64,000 nucleotides of DNA from Emmonsiellopsis sp. PD_33 (GCA_032988165.1 JANTQF010000037.1:62001-126000), one strand, 5' to 3'. Positions 11,163-22,573 are shown, numbered from the stretch's first letter. Translations and numbers: made by a program. The notes: a model not told the origin generated them from the letters alone.

Positions 11163-11834
11163 ATGCCCCCAAACCCAACCGCAATCCTCTACGTCCTCTC
11201 CTCCCCCGGCCCCACCGTCTCCCCCTCCGAATTCAACGCCTGGTACGACGACGAGCACGCCCCCCGCCGCACCGCCCTCCCAGGCATCCTCAGCGGCGTC
11301 CGCTACGTCTCCACCGACCAGCAAACCCCGCAATGGCTCGCAATCTACGGTCTCGAGGATGCCGACATCCTCACCTCGCCAGCGTACACGGATCTCTGGC
11401 CCACGGCGAGCGATCGCGAGAAGGCCATCCTGCCCCGTCTAGAAACGCTGGAGAGGCGCGTTTATGAGGTTATTAGCGAGCGGGTTGGTGAGGGGTATGC
11501 GCCTGAGGCTGTGGGGTGGGTGGTGGCTGTTGGGCTGGAGCCGGGGCCGGAGTTGGCGGAGGAGGAGTTTAATAGGTGGTATGAGGAGGAGCATGTGCCG
11601 ATGGTGGCGGAGTGTCCCGGGTTTTTGAGGGTGGTGAGGTATGGGCTGAAAGAGGCGAAGGGGGAGAATGTGGCCAGGTATTTGGCTGTTTATGAGGTGC
11701 GGGGGAGGGACTTTATGGGGTCTGAGGAGTTTGAGAAGGTGATGGGGACAGAGTGGAGGATGAAGATTGTAAAGAAGGTGAGAAAGGGGAATGAGGAGCA
11801 CAGGTTTTTTGCTGTGCATAAGATTTTTAAGTAG
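11163..11834 (+). CDS. Tandem dimeric alpha/beta-barrel (EthD/ABM-like) protein
   Basis: Intronless, 223 residues, built of two copies of one ferredoxin-like unit. The first has FNAWYDDEHAP followed by LPGILSGVRY, and the second has FNRWYEEEHVP followed by CPGFLRVVRY. Each unit has the EthD-type pattern 'F..WY..EH.P......PG.....RY', then a strand and a helix (ILTSPAYTDLW in the first, FMGSEEFEKVM in the second). Such folds occur in EthD and other small-molecule monooxygenase or cyclase-accessory proteins; a fused pair can make the barrel within one chain. No substrate can be inferred. Codon choice flips sharply mid-gene: nearly all codons end in C before about 11400 and in G or T after about 11450 (see findings). 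Confidence 0.75.
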   Translation: MPPNPTAILYVLSSPGPTVSPSEFNAWYDDEHAPRRTALPGILSGVRYVSTDQQTPQWLAIYGLEDADILTSPAYTDLWPTASDREKAILPRLETLERRVYEVISERVGEGYAPEAVGWVVAVGLEPGPELAEEEFNRWYEEEHVPMVAECPGFLRVVRYGLKEAKGENVARYLAVYEVRGRDFMGSEEFEKVMGTEWRMKIVKKVRKGNEEHRFFAVHKIFK

Positions 11835-12439
11835 GGGAGGTGGATGGTTGGAGATTTGGGGGGATTATATAGATTAAAGGTTTTATAGTACAAGCATGTC
11901 CATTCTGACTATTGTCAATATCTATCGGATGGTTGAACGAACATCTGAAGTTCAAAGGGCATGAAAACCAAGACAAGACTATTCATATCAGCTTTTGTTT
12001 CCATTTGTCACTTCCTCTGTAAGTATACTAACATCTGTTCTACATTCATCACCGTGGGAATGGTCTGGATATGATCTGCAGCTTGAAGCGTTGGAGTTAC
12101 TGGGCCGCTTGAACAAGCGAAGATTGAGCTTGTCCGTGGAAGATGTTGTGAGTGAGGTCTAAGTTGCAATTTGGGGTGTATTGAGTGATGGATATAGACA
12201 ATTGTTGGGAGTGTGGAAGCCTCAACCATGTGCCTGACCTTTTTTAATGTCCATACTCGACAAACCACTTCCAGTTCCGTCGGCTAGGTAATGTTTGCGT
12301 ACAGACACAGCACATCGGACAACCAACTTAACAATATAGGCCTATGCATGCTACCACAACCCCACTGAAAAATGCTCTTGCGCGGGTATATTTGGTAAAT
12401 AGAAGCAAAACGGAAATTGCTTTGGTACCTCATCGATCC
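11835..12439. other. Convergent 3' intergenic region
   Basis: Lies between the stops of the EthD-like gene (+) and the caspase-like gene (-). ORF 12008-12268 (-) shows no family features. Nothing else was recognised. Confidence 0.45.
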
Positions 12440-13483
12440 CTATGTCGGTCTAGACATTTTCAATTCCAACGTGGTGGAGAGGCGATCAAAAACTGCGATG
12501 GGCATTCCGAGAATAATCTTAACGGGTTTGTCGTCCGTGTCGACCATGGCAATTCCCCCATGCAAATCCCTCATCAGATCAGCAACCACCCGCTTGAGCG
12601 CCGCGACGCCACCATCTGCGTCATTAGCCTCAATGCTCAAGCTGCCAAAAACGTAAGGTCGCGGAACTGTACACGATAGGCGGAGGACAGGAAGTTCAAC
12701 GGTTGAATCAGGACTCCTCTCGAATGGGATCAATATCTTGTTGGGCCCGCCAAGGTTGACGAAAAGGGAGTCGACAGCGCCCAGTGCTTTCTCCCGCTGA
12801 ATTTCTTCGTGCAGCTCTTCAACGCTCACTGAGAGCGCCCCGCGGAAATGATAGCTGCGTACGGCTTTTAGTAGTCGTTCAATGAAGCTGAGGCCTCCAT
12901 TGCCGGTCCGTTGAGTTTGATCTATCCCGCAACTAGCAAGCAATTGTGACGATTTCGCATGTTGAGATCGAATAAACCGTCCAGAATAACAGCAATCGAG
13001 GATGGAAACCGAATCGATGTATCCGAAAACCTCATCGTAGGCGTCGCCAAGAACCCTCTCGATATCATTCCAACGGAAACGCTGGTAGCCATTCGCAGAA
13101 ACAAGTTCGACCCCGGAATTGCATGGGACGGCCTGTCCAAGATAGACGCAGATAAAGAGGTGTCTGAGGTTGTCCCAAGATCCAAATTTGGGGAAATCAA
13201 ATGTACAGAGAATGCGGTTAATTATCCCAGAGATGGCCATGAGAGCGGATTGGGAGTTCGTGGGCAAAGAAAAAATTGTGACGTCTGCTATCCCAAACAG
13301 GCGCCGCCACATACTGGCCAATATCTCACCATTCATATGGGCCCCTGTAGTGTCGTCTTCGAAATAAAATATAAGGACCTTCTTCTGACGGTATACCGAC
13401 CCTTTGGCCTCTGTGGCCCGCACGATCGCTTGTCTAACCTCCTCCACGGCCACGCCCTGTTGGGGATGACCAAGAGCACCCAT
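12440..13483 (-). CDS. Caspase-like (C14-type) protein with degenerate catalytic His motif
   Basis: Single exon, 347 residues from the chosen Met. The core of a fungal caspase/metacaspase p20-like domain is visible. A beta-strand KKVLIFYFEDD (about 34-44) is followed by a strand HLFICVYLGQA (108-118), then WNDIERVLGDA (138-148), then VSILDCCYSGRF (159-170) with C165 in the place of the nucleophile. After that comes LLASCG and FSVxELH-like SVSVEELHEEI, the order seen in fungal caspase-domain proteins. The motif that should read GHG, bearing the catalytic His, is G116-Q117-A118. The protein is therefore predicted to be a catalytically dead or altered homologue. No NACHT, TIR or other fused domain follows. 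The frame continues 64 codons upstream as a hydrophobic, Phe/Leu-rich stretch; I start at MGALGHPQ, in line with the folded domain. Confidence 0.65.
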   Translation of the reverse strand: MGALGHPQQGVAVEEVRQAIVRATEAKGSVYRQKKVLIFYFEDDTTGAHMNGEILASMWRRLFGIADVTIFSLPTNSQSALMAISGIINRILCTFDFPKFGSWDNLRHLFICVYLGQAVPCNSGVELVSANGYQRFRWNDIERVLGDAYDEVFGYIDSVSILDCCYSGRFIRSQHAKSSQLLASCGIDQTQRTGNGGLSFIERLLKAVRSYHFRGALSVSVEELHEEIQREKALGAVDSLFVNLGGPNKILIPFERSPDSTVELPVLRLSCTVPRPYVFGSLSIEANDADGGVAALKRVVADLMRDLHGGIAMVDTDDKPVKIILGMPIAVFDRLSTTLELKMSRPT

Positions 13484-14448
13484 GATCAGTATTAGCCAAT
13501 ATCGAAACAAGAAGAAGATTAGAGAAAGAAAACCCGGAGGAAAGCTTGATGGAGTGTAAGATGTTGGTAAGAACAAATAATTCCTGCTGTCAGTGATACG
13601 AAGAAAGAGATGAAGAAAGAAAAGAAGGGAAAGAGGAAGGAAAAGAGGACATTTGGAGAGCGGCATTAGGCTCATAGCTGTTGACTGGTGGATTGAACCA
13701 TGGGTATAGATAAATCGTTGTAACTTACCAAGAATCTATATCCCCTGAGTGTGTCAGTGGCCTGGCGAACGAAAGGAACTTTGTTTAGCAACCACCATTA
13801 TGACGACATTTCAAGCTTCGGTGGTTGTTATCGTTTGAGGGCATCCTCTGTGATTGATACCAAAACATCAACAGGTACCATGCCATGGTCCATCCTATCC
13901 CCCTACCTCATCCGCCTTTGGGGACGCATTATTGTTCAGGTATGCAGATGCAGATCAACGCATGGATGGCGTGTGGGTGGTTTGACGGTGATGATGAAGT
14001 TGAGAGGAAATCTGGATCCAAAATTAAGCTTAAAGGCCCTCAGCCAGGGGGCTTGGAAGGAGCGATTATTATTGGCTGATAAATTTAAGCGAATGCACCT
14101 AGTCCTAATATGGAATAGTTGCCTGCAAAACCTAAACCTTAAACTCGCTTTTGCATATTGCTCCCTGAGAATCGATGACCAAAATCATATAGGATAGTGC
14201 TGTCTACATTGCTTATGAAGTGAATTTAGATATTGAAAATTGGCCAGAAATTCTTTAGATTCATTACCGCCATCACTGACTAACTACTAATGAAAACTGG
14301 TGTACGTAAACGCACCAAGGAGAGCCACGAAAAAATGACCATCCTCATGCAATAATATCATACTAATATTCATCTATTTGATGGAAACTAATATATCGCG
14401 AGATCTCAGTAGGAAATGATACCCATGACCCAGTTCTATTTGTGGACA
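13484..14448. other. Intergenic region, nothing recognised
   Basis: Upstream DNA of the caspase-like gene and downstream DNA of the short-chain dehydrogenase gene, both minus strand. The purine-rich stretch at 13500-13660 is a pyrimidine-rich leader on the minus strand, typical of fungal 5' regions. ORFs 13751-14197 and 13885-14079 (+) are unsupported. Confidence 0.4.
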
Positions 14449-15489
14449 TCATCGTCCAGTGAACCCACCATCAACCTGTTTGGAACTCAAGTCAGCCAGA
14501 AGCTTTTAATCGGCGCCAAGGGGGAAGGCATACGGTCAAGATTTCTCCATGAACATAAGAGCTGGCCTCGCTAGCCAAAAACACAACCGGCCCCTTGAAA
14601 TCGTCGGGATTACCCCAATGACCCACGGGAATCCTATCCGTGATGCTCTTCAGGTATGCAGCATCGCCCGTCTCCCAGGTGTCGCGGTTCAAGTCCGTAG
14701 CGATATACCTATTCCCAAACGCAAGGAGGGATACGATCAGCAAAAGAAAAAGGCATCTTTTCCAGAAAGTGATATTGAATCAACTTACCCTGGCGCAATC
14801 GCATTGACATGAATCCCCTTACTCGCCCACTCATTACTGAGCGCCTTGGTCAACTGCCCCACGCCCCCTTTACTCGCCGAGTAGGCGGGAATCTTCACAC
14901 TGCCAAAAAACGTGCACAAGCTCGCCGTGTTGATAATCTTCCCGCGCATCCCGTTCTCAATCCAATACTTGCCCATTTCCCTACACAATACGAAGGTGGC
15001 GGTCAAATTCACCTGGATGACCTCGTCGAAGGCTTGGTCGGGAAAGGCTTCCGCATCGAAACGCCGCTGGATACCGGCGCCGTTAACGAGGATGTCAACT
15101 TTGTGATCAGCAGTGACGGTTGCGATGAGGCTGGCAGCAGCCGCTTTGTCGCCTAGATTGCATTGGTAGCTGTGGCATTTTTGGCCGGTTTTTTCGATAG
15201 CGGTACGCGTGGCCGTGTCTGCGGAAGCACCCTATGGGCCAAATAGATTTCTCCCTATATCAGCTTAGGCTTTTTTTTTGGCGGGGGTGGAACAAAGCAG
15301 CATCATTCTATGATATCATGTTTCGTTGAGAACATCAAGCTGTTGAAAGATGGGTTGCTTGCAGACCTTAATTACGATGATATCTGCTCCAGCTTCGGCC
15401 AGGCCAATCGCCATCGCCTGGCCGATTCCCCTTGTAGCTCCTGTTACCAGGGCTGTCTTGCCAGCGAGGGAGAAGAGTGAGGCCGCCAT
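14449..15489 (-). CDS. Short-chain dehydrogenase, 2-deoxy-D-gluconate 3-dehydrogenase (KduD)-like
   Basis: NAD(P)-dependent SDR, 255 residues in four exons (minus): 15489-15367, 15231-14789, 14708-14534 and 14475-14449. The last exon encodes only VDGGFTGR, restoring the family's 'LTVDGG' end; reading through the intron gives a non-family tail. Motifs: cofactor loop TGATRGIG (17-24), VNGAG (90-94), Asn116, catalytic S145, Y158 and K162 in YSASK. The start/centre pattern (SLAGKTALVTGATRGIGQAMA, ALSNEWASKGIHVNAIAPG, IPVGHWGNPDDFKG) closely follows KduD-like enzymes of hexuronate breakdown, but fungal members act on many alcohols, so the substrate is open. The exon-1 donor is AAG/GTCTGC, non-consensus, but it gives a loop of exactly family length. 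A TATAAAAA box lies about 265 bp upstream on the minus strand. Confidence 0.88.
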
Positions 15490-16231
15490 TTGGGATTTTT
15501 TTGGAGGTAATAGAATCTGCAATGCCGCCTATTAGCCTTGATCTCATTTTCTCTATTCGTAAGCCGGGATCCGAAACCATCCTTCGCGGATATACGCACC
15601 TGTGATTGAGGGGTGGAGTGAGGAGTTGTATACAGGTCGTTGCAGAACAAATCTCTGTCTTTTAAACTGTTCTGGATTGATAGGTGCGAACCTTGGTTTT
15701 ATCTTGTATTCAACAAAGAGATCTACTCGTAAAGGATGGTGAGTCAAAGTTGTATTTTTATATGTTGGGGAGATGTTCTTTCGCGCTTCCTTGGGTGGGT
15801 CAACGGCGGGGCAACTCTGGTCGGTCGTTCGTGCTCGGGATCTGGACCCCCGCCGATATCGCGCTGCCTGGATGTAGCAGATTTTAGGAAAATACCAACT
15901 GGGGAGGAATTAATAAGAGGGGTTTTCATTGTTTATAACAATCATTATGGGGCCCACAGGAATTAGTGGCCATCTCCTGTAAAGTTTGGTCGCCGACGCG
16001 TTTCAACTGAGCGTACTAAGTTGACATACGGGGTTGAATACGGGAGCAGCAAAAAAAAGCTCGCTCATAAGGAATCTAACGATCAAGCAGGGTTGATTGG
16101 TATGTTACAAACAAAAGAGAATATATGGCAAGGATATATATGTATAGTGATGAAAAGACCCAAGATGAGATTAATTGCAACACAGCCGCACTCGGAAACA
16201 AAAGTAGTACAGGCCTAAATCAAATACAGTC
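15490..16231. other. Promoter of SDR gene and 3' region of V-ATPase gene
   Basis: The part next to the SDR start is a short leader with a TATA-type box (minus strand, about 15755-15762). The rest, towards 16231, is AT-rich 3' DNA of the V-ATPase subunit a gene. No additional gene was recognised. Confidence 0.4.
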
Positions 16232-19098
16232 TCAATCAACTGGCTCTTCTTCCAAAAGCGCCTTGAAACTGAAAGGCAAGAAAGGAATTCCATCGCCAAT
16301 GAAATGCTTGCTCATAGCTTCGACCCAATGCAACCTGAGTGAGTGCAACATAGCACTAGTTCCCTCCATAACACAGAGAATGGCGAATGTCAGGGTAAAC
16401 CACATGTAGAAGGTGACAATGAGCATGATAACTCTCATGACGTTGGAATCCTGGCTAAAGGCCCCTCCAATTGTCATGGTCCACAGCACGACCGAAAGCT
16501 GTTGATGAGCGAGCGAAAGAGCCCACAATCGTAGGTAAGACGCGGTATGTGACACACAGTTAAGGCAGAATTCTGTAAAACCAACGTTAGTTGTTTGATA
16601 GATATTTAAAAAAAAATGCCGATGTAGCTTGGACAAGGGAATGGAATGTCTTACCGATAGTGTGGATAATTTGGTGGATCATCTCCTCCGAAAATTCAAA
16701 CTCTTCGTGTTCCTCTTCGCCCAGGTCCTGGGTGATCATTGCGATTCCCTCTCCGTCGCTGGCCAGACTATCCCGAGCGTCACCCGAAACACGACCATCT
16801 TCATCTTCATCCAAGGCACTGACGTGTGAGGTCTCTCCGATGCCTCTATATCCGAGGGCACGGGCTTTGTTATGCTCCCATCGGAGGTAAAAAGGCTTCA
16901 AGAACAGCAAGATTGGAATCTGAACGACCGCGATCAAAAGAAGAATAACTTGGACTGTTGCCTGCCCCGGATACAGTTGCTCAGTAACAGTGCCGGGCTT
17001 AAGGAACATGAAAATAAGCAAGTTAAGGAGACCAGGGGGGGTTTCGCCGCGGGCATTCCAGTCGATAGACCACTTGAAGATGATAGTGAAAACCAGGTAA
17101 CCGAAAATAGACTGGAAGAAGATCATCCCAGGAACAAAGTTGCCCCAAATCTCAATGGGTTTCTTGAAATGGCGACCATTGACGTATGATTGGCAAAGAG
17201 AGTAAGTCATATGTGACCAACCAAGCAGGATACTAAGCTTCATCTTGAAGCTGTTCGCGAAAAGCAGGTCGTTCTCGGTTCCGTGCCATGCCCAGTCAAG
17301 ACCAAACGGATATCGATAATTGCCTTTTAGCTCGGCCAGGAGAGTGTCGCCCTGCTTGAAGTTTTCTGGCCAATGCCAAGCACTTGGGAAGATTTCCATT
17401 GATCTAGAGAAAATATCGTTGTAGATCAAACCCGTATACATCGAAAATATTCCCATCATAAGCATGATGTATCGTCCATAAAAGGCCATACCGGTGAGTT
17501 CGTCTAACTTTGTACGGAGTAGGGTCTTCTCAAAAAGAATCATCGCGGTAGCAACCATTGCCATGAGCATTCCGTGGCCGAAGTCGCCGAACATGACGGC
17601 GAAAAGGAAAGGGAAGGTGATGATCGTAGGCAGACCAGGGTTAACCTCTCCGTACTTAGAAGTTCCATAGGCGTTGATGATAGTTTGGAAGCCCTCGGTA
17701 AATCTGTTCGTCTTGATGTAAGTCGGAGGGGTTTTGTTAGTCCGGATCTGGTTGACGATGGTTGGCACCGATAGTCCAGCGCGGTCGTTCACGTCCTGCA
17801 AGGTTGCTTTGATAAGAGAAAGAGAATTGGTTGGACACCAAGCTTCGGCAATAAGCGTTTTCCGGGCTTGATCATAAGAGAATTTGTTGAGGGTGTGGTA
17901 TGTTGCCTTCTCTTTCTTGACGATGATCATCCAAGCGGCCAGAGAGCGCGCGATCTGAGACAGCTCCGCATCCAGTGTGTGTTTGGTATTGCGCAGCACA
18001 CTTGTTACATCCCCCAGCCTGGTGTTCACCTCGTGGATCTGATCTCGGCGGAGCTCACTGTTCTCGTCGACGCTATACAAATCGGCTCCAAGAGATTCAG
18101 AAATCTTTCTAATCTTCGCAATAATCTCTTTACCATGCGCGAATATGACGAATACGTTCTTCTTGATCTCTTCGTTACTCGACGGCTCGATGATCGCTTC
18201 TGGAATCTCAGACTGGTTCATGTACAAGTTGCCACGTAGAGTCCGCCATAAGATCCGTTCGAAGGCCCCAATACGATCCCTCGGAATAACACCCGCGACA
18301 AAGCCAATATTCATCACGGCGAAGGCTTGTTGGGTTTCAGCATCGCCATTCTGGCCTCGAGTATGCTGCTGCTCAACATCCCGGAGGAGGGGGGCCTCAT
18401 CATTGTCAAAGGATTGGCGAATCTCCTCGGTGTGGCCGTGTGCCTAGGATTACAAGTTAGCAAACCGTTTTCTATATATCCAACGTTCAAGTTATAGGCC
18501 AAACGAACCCGATCGAAAAATCCACCAGCCTCTCTCAAAACCCATCGCCATTCGATAAGTTCGACCTCGCGCTTCTTCAGCGTTTCATAGCTCTCGTTCA
18601 ACGAGGCAACACGCTGCTCCAGACTCTCACTTCGATCGGCGAGCTCATCAATCTCAGATGCCATGGGAGCAGCCAAAGTGTTGGAAAACTCGGAGGATGA
18701 CCGCATCGGGATACCCGCCTTTTCCATCTGCGAGTGGAAGTATCCTTAAAAAAACAACCGCATCATGTTAGCACCGCGCATCTACCTTCCATCCAGTATC
18801 TCTCGGGAGGGTAAGACGTACGCAGTTGTCTCTCAACGTTATCGAGTCTCCGGATTTCGTTGGTAAACGTCCGCTGGAAAGCAGTGGTATCGGCGTTCAA
18901 CTACATATCATAGCCACAAGTCAGCAACGACCGAACAATCCCGTCATCCACTAGCCGGAACCAACTCACATCACGAAACTGCACCTGGCCAAGTTCTCCG
19001 AGTGCACTGACAACCTCCCGACCAATTTCATTTGCAATATAGAGCTGGGTCAGGCTCATATCCGCCGAGCGGAAGAGGGTATCCTGGGGAACCCCCAT
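16232..19098 (-). CDS. vph1: V-type H+-ATPase subunit a (Vph1/Stv1 family)
   Basis: Membrane subunit of the V0 sector that carries protons into the vacuole or Golgi lumen. Five exons (minus): 19098-18970, 18900-18822, 18744-18509, 18443-16655 and 16572-16232, giving 857 residues (yeast Vph1 is 840). The N-terminal cytosolic half opens with FRSADMSLTQLYIANEIGREV and LGELGQVQFRD, followed by coiled-coil-like segments (SESLEQRVASLNESYETLKKRE). The C-terminal half has about eight membrane segments. SYLRLWALSLAH at residues 756-767 holds R759, equivalent to the essential proton-channel arginine R735 of yeast Vph1. Filamentous fungi usually have a single subunit a, so this one probably serves all compartments (inference). 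A TCACGTGA E-box lies about 240 bp upstream. The gene is intact. Confidence 0.97.
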
Positions 19099-19753
19099 CG
19101 CGGCAAAGGGACCGGAAACAAGGGCGTCTGGCCCGGCAGGAAAAGCCCGGATTCCGGAACTATATCAGAATCGAATATAAAGAGAAAAAGGGATACTGGA
19201 CGTGAGGAGTGTCCAGTTCTGGCGGGCTGATGTCGAGCAATATCGCGACCAACCCGGCGTTCGTCGTGGTTGACGTTATGGAGGTGAAAGCTGGTACGTA
19301 CAAGGCGACCAGGATGGGACTAGCGCCGAAACACCATCACGTGACGGTCTTCTGTGATGGATGACGTAATCTGCGAATGCCCCTTGACAACAAGGCTGAT
19401 GGTGTGAATGCCAGCTAAATACATGAATTAGTTTGGATTCCGGGACTACTATATTCCCGTGATACTAATGCATCAGCCATACCAGATTAACTGGTGAGCT
19501 CAGAGTTTAGATACTACTGATTACTGTAACAAGTCAACAGAAGATGGCTTGGCTTGAGTAAAACAAACAACCTTGATTCTATCACCACGGATCACGAGGC
19601 GAATGCGATTTGGCTAGAGAATGCAAGAACAAATGGGAGATCACTGAAAAAGAAGAAGAAAAAATCTACCGCATCATCCGCGATATGCTTGTTCCCCATC
19701 CACCCACTGGTCGGTCTAAAGTAGAAGGAAGGTAGAACATCGGTGCGGTTTTC
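19099..19753. promoter_or_regulatory. V-ATPase promoter region with E-box
   Basis: DNA between the V-ATPase start and the nuclease-like gene's stop (both minus strand). It contains the palindrome TCACGTGA at 19337-19344, a bHLH site of the Cbf1/Pho4/CLEAR type, 239 bp upstream of the ATG. No gene was recognised. Confidence 0.4.
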
Positions 19754-21571
19754 CTATGCAGGTTGTTTCCCCTTGGCAACGGATCCGCTCGCTTCACCGT
19801 GTCCGTCCCCGGTTGCGGCTCCGGCAACTTCGGGAATAGCAGAAGAAGAACCCGCAGCTACCCCTTCGTCAAGGGGTGATGGAGTGTGACCGGCCAACGG
19901 CAGAAGAATGTGTTTAGTGATCCAAGGGAGCCAGGAGGTTTCACCCCAATCTCGAATGACTCGAAGGGCAGCGAGAAGGCGAATGACACCCCACCGGTTG
20001 GTCGTGTCCCCAATGAGAATAGGGCCGTATATGATCTATGTCAACTCCGTCAGTATTGAACATCACATAAATGACAAGTATTCCGCACTTACCACGGTTC
20101 CATCTGCTTCCTTTGAGCCCATATGGACATACCAAGAGTGACCAACTACAGCAATTCCGAGATAGGGGGGATGGGGATCCACGGAGTCTGATGGCTCATT
20201 GGTAAGGGGGTCTGTGGGAGCTCCAATACCAACAGAAACAGACGAAGGCGAGGCTACAGAGTCGGCCAATTCTCTGAGCTCGGTGAGCTTCTGGAGGCCT
20301 GCGGCCAGCCAGATGGCTAGTTGAACACTAGCTCCATAATACGAGCCGTCGGGACTCTTCACCTCGATCCCTGCGAATTGGAAACTGTGGTGAGTCTTCG
20401 GGTCTTCTATCTGGCTTAAGTTCAGATGACCATGCCTCTTTCGAATGGAGAGGTATAGGTTGCGGAGATCTTGGCGAGCGCCGTACAAGCTAATCGACAT
20501 ATCAATCTTCTTGACCGCAAAAGGCTTGTTCTGCAGCACTGGGATAAGTGAGTTTGGGGATATTAAGGTGGTTTGACTGTCCACATGGCATACGTGTTAG
20601 GAGCTTGAGGAAATAAAAGGCCTAGATTGGACACGGACAAGGGGAGGATGAGATATCAGATGTAGAAGTGGGTGATGGTGGGGGGTGTAGATGGGGAGAA
20701 AAATCATTGACATACATATTATTCACCGTGAACAATGGGTCCTCCCGATCCAGCACAGCATTTAAGACTGATCTAGTCACATAAGTCCAATCGTTTTCAT
20801 CACCATGTTCTTCGAGTTGACGGTTGGCTTCAATCAGTATCTCTCCAGCTTGAGTCCATAGGTTCTCCATGTCTGGAGTTACTCCCTCATCTGTTGGTCT
20901 ACCAAGCAGGCGTAAGCTAAAGAGCAACAAGCAGTCAGCATTAAAGTTACACGAGGAGGTGGTCCTTAAATGTTTCCTCTAGAACTGAGTGATCCAAGGG
21001 CTATGCTGGTTTCTTACCGGAGAGGACCCGGGATCGCTGTGTCAATGCTACCCAGAACTGTGGTAATAAGCTCCGCCACTCCTTGGGGTTCTGCTCCCGC
21101 GCCATCCGCTGCAGCAAATATTACAGGCGGGGTAGTGACTTCCAGCTCCTCTCGTTGGAATCTGGACGAGGGATGGGAGGCCGAATTTAGGTAAGAGGAT
21201 GTATGTTCGTGTTCCGTTGGCTGAGAGAGCTGCACATATTCTGGCTGCCGGGGACGCGGTTTCGCCTTGCGTTTGGGGACGGCCTTTTGCTTCTTGGGCG
21301 GAGGCGGTTGTTGGACTGCTGGCGGCTTGACCGGCCGCTTTCTCAGCGTTGGAGCCATTGTATATTGCGGATCAAGAGATTTAGAGTGGGAATGGGAATG
21401 GCTCGGCCTGAGGGTTTGATGATGTTGTTGTTGAAAGTGATGAAGCGGATCAGGTTGGGATGGCACCTCCTGAGGGTTTTGTGGCTGGTCGCTGTGGCCA
21501 GTTGCTGTGGTGACATTTTCCAGCCAGCTCTCAATGAAGCTTTCTTTGTCCTTTCGCCGGATGGCCCCCAT
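19754..21571 (-). CDS. Fungal PD-(D/E)XK nuclease-like protein
   Basis: Four exons (minus): 21571-21018, 20916-20716, 20576-20093 and 20035-19754, giving 506 residues. The N-terminal third is low-complexity: a His/Ser run (about residues 65-80), then a basic Pro/Lys-rich stretch that may act as a nuclear signal. The folded C-terminal part matches the fungal PD-(D/E)XK nuclease-like family: KIDMSISL with D277, then FAGIEVKSPDG with E323 and K325, forming the D...ExK signature. It continues with the helix YGASVQLAIWLAAGLQKL, then GIAVVGHSWYVHM and a final IIYGPILIGDT...LPWI. The family is common in filamentous ascomycetes and of unknown function. Both catalytic positions seem to be present, so it may be an active nuclease. 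The tail is Gly/Ala-rich and probably disordered. It is divergent from the MOSC gene. Confidence 0.8.
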
Positions 21572-22573
21572 GTTCGCGAGACATCTACAGCTTTCAGTGA
21601 TATAGTAGTGTTTGGGAACTAAGGCTGGTTCACACCATTGATACCCGGAGGACAAAGCACAAGTAGAGACAAAATCTGACTCGCCAGAGGATTACCCAGC
21701 AAGATTTACAATGAGTAATGCGGGGAGAATAGGAAATAGGATATAGATCAGACATCCCAAGGGATCTCTGGTGGGTTATCATTACTACTAGTACAGGCAG
21801 TGTTGTAAGCAGTAAGACTCGCTTCTTGATGTTTCATGGACGAGACGACAGTTGGCAGCAGATAAACCCCGTAGAGTCAGGCCATAGTGACACGGAGCCC
21901 TGCAAGTTGATGTGGACGAGGAGCAGGTGGTGTGCGTGAGGGAGAGAAGATGAAGATGAAGATGGGATGATTCTTGGTGGAGACAAAAGGCTGCTGAGTC
22001 AGCAGCCCTGCCATCTCTCTGATGCTGCCGATATACGAATACGAACTATGAGGGAGATGCTAACATTTCCTGGATCTATGTTGTCTAGCAGCAGGAGAGA
22101 GCTTTTTCCTTAAGAGGAACCCTTTTTCGTCGGCATGCAGATATCACTTCACGGCTTAATACCACACCCAAGTACTTGCGTTTTGATTAAGCTGGAAAAC
22201 CACTGCCGAAATAGGACCCTCAGAGAATGATGACTCTTTACCACTAAATACTAACTTAATGAGAACCGGCACAGGGATCTAGGGAACTTAATCCAGATCA
22301 CAACATGGCAGCCCACGATAGGCTGCGCATAGGGCGGGGAAAAGAGTCCTGCAACCCAATCCCGTATAATCCGAGCTTGAAAAAGGAAAAATGGTATTTA
22401 CTCGGCGAAAACAAGATAAAACAAAATAAATAATAGCTACACTCACCCAGACACTCATTCTCAAGAGATAAACCAAAAAGCCAACATCACTGAACAAAAA
22501 AAGGGAGGGAAATCACCACCATAATCCCAAATCCCACCCCCCCCCCCCACCACAGCAGAACAAACACTCAACC
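21572..22573. other. Divergent intergenic region, nuclease-like and MOSC genes
   Basis: About 1 kb of promoter-type DNA shared by two divergent genes. A C run at about 22537-22549 lies just ahead of the MOSC start. A short GATGAA-type purine repeat is seen at about 21945-21970. No further gene was recognised. Confidence 0.4.

Noticed and set aside
11439..11819. Minus-strand ORF of 126 codons antisense to the EthD-like gene
   Set aside because: It is a by-product of the G-rich coding strand: the antisense translation is a His/Pro/Leu-rich string with no domain.
12440..13483. Calling the caspase-like gene an active metacaspase
   Set aside because: The His position reads Gln and there is no Gln/Pro-rich metacaspase prodomain.
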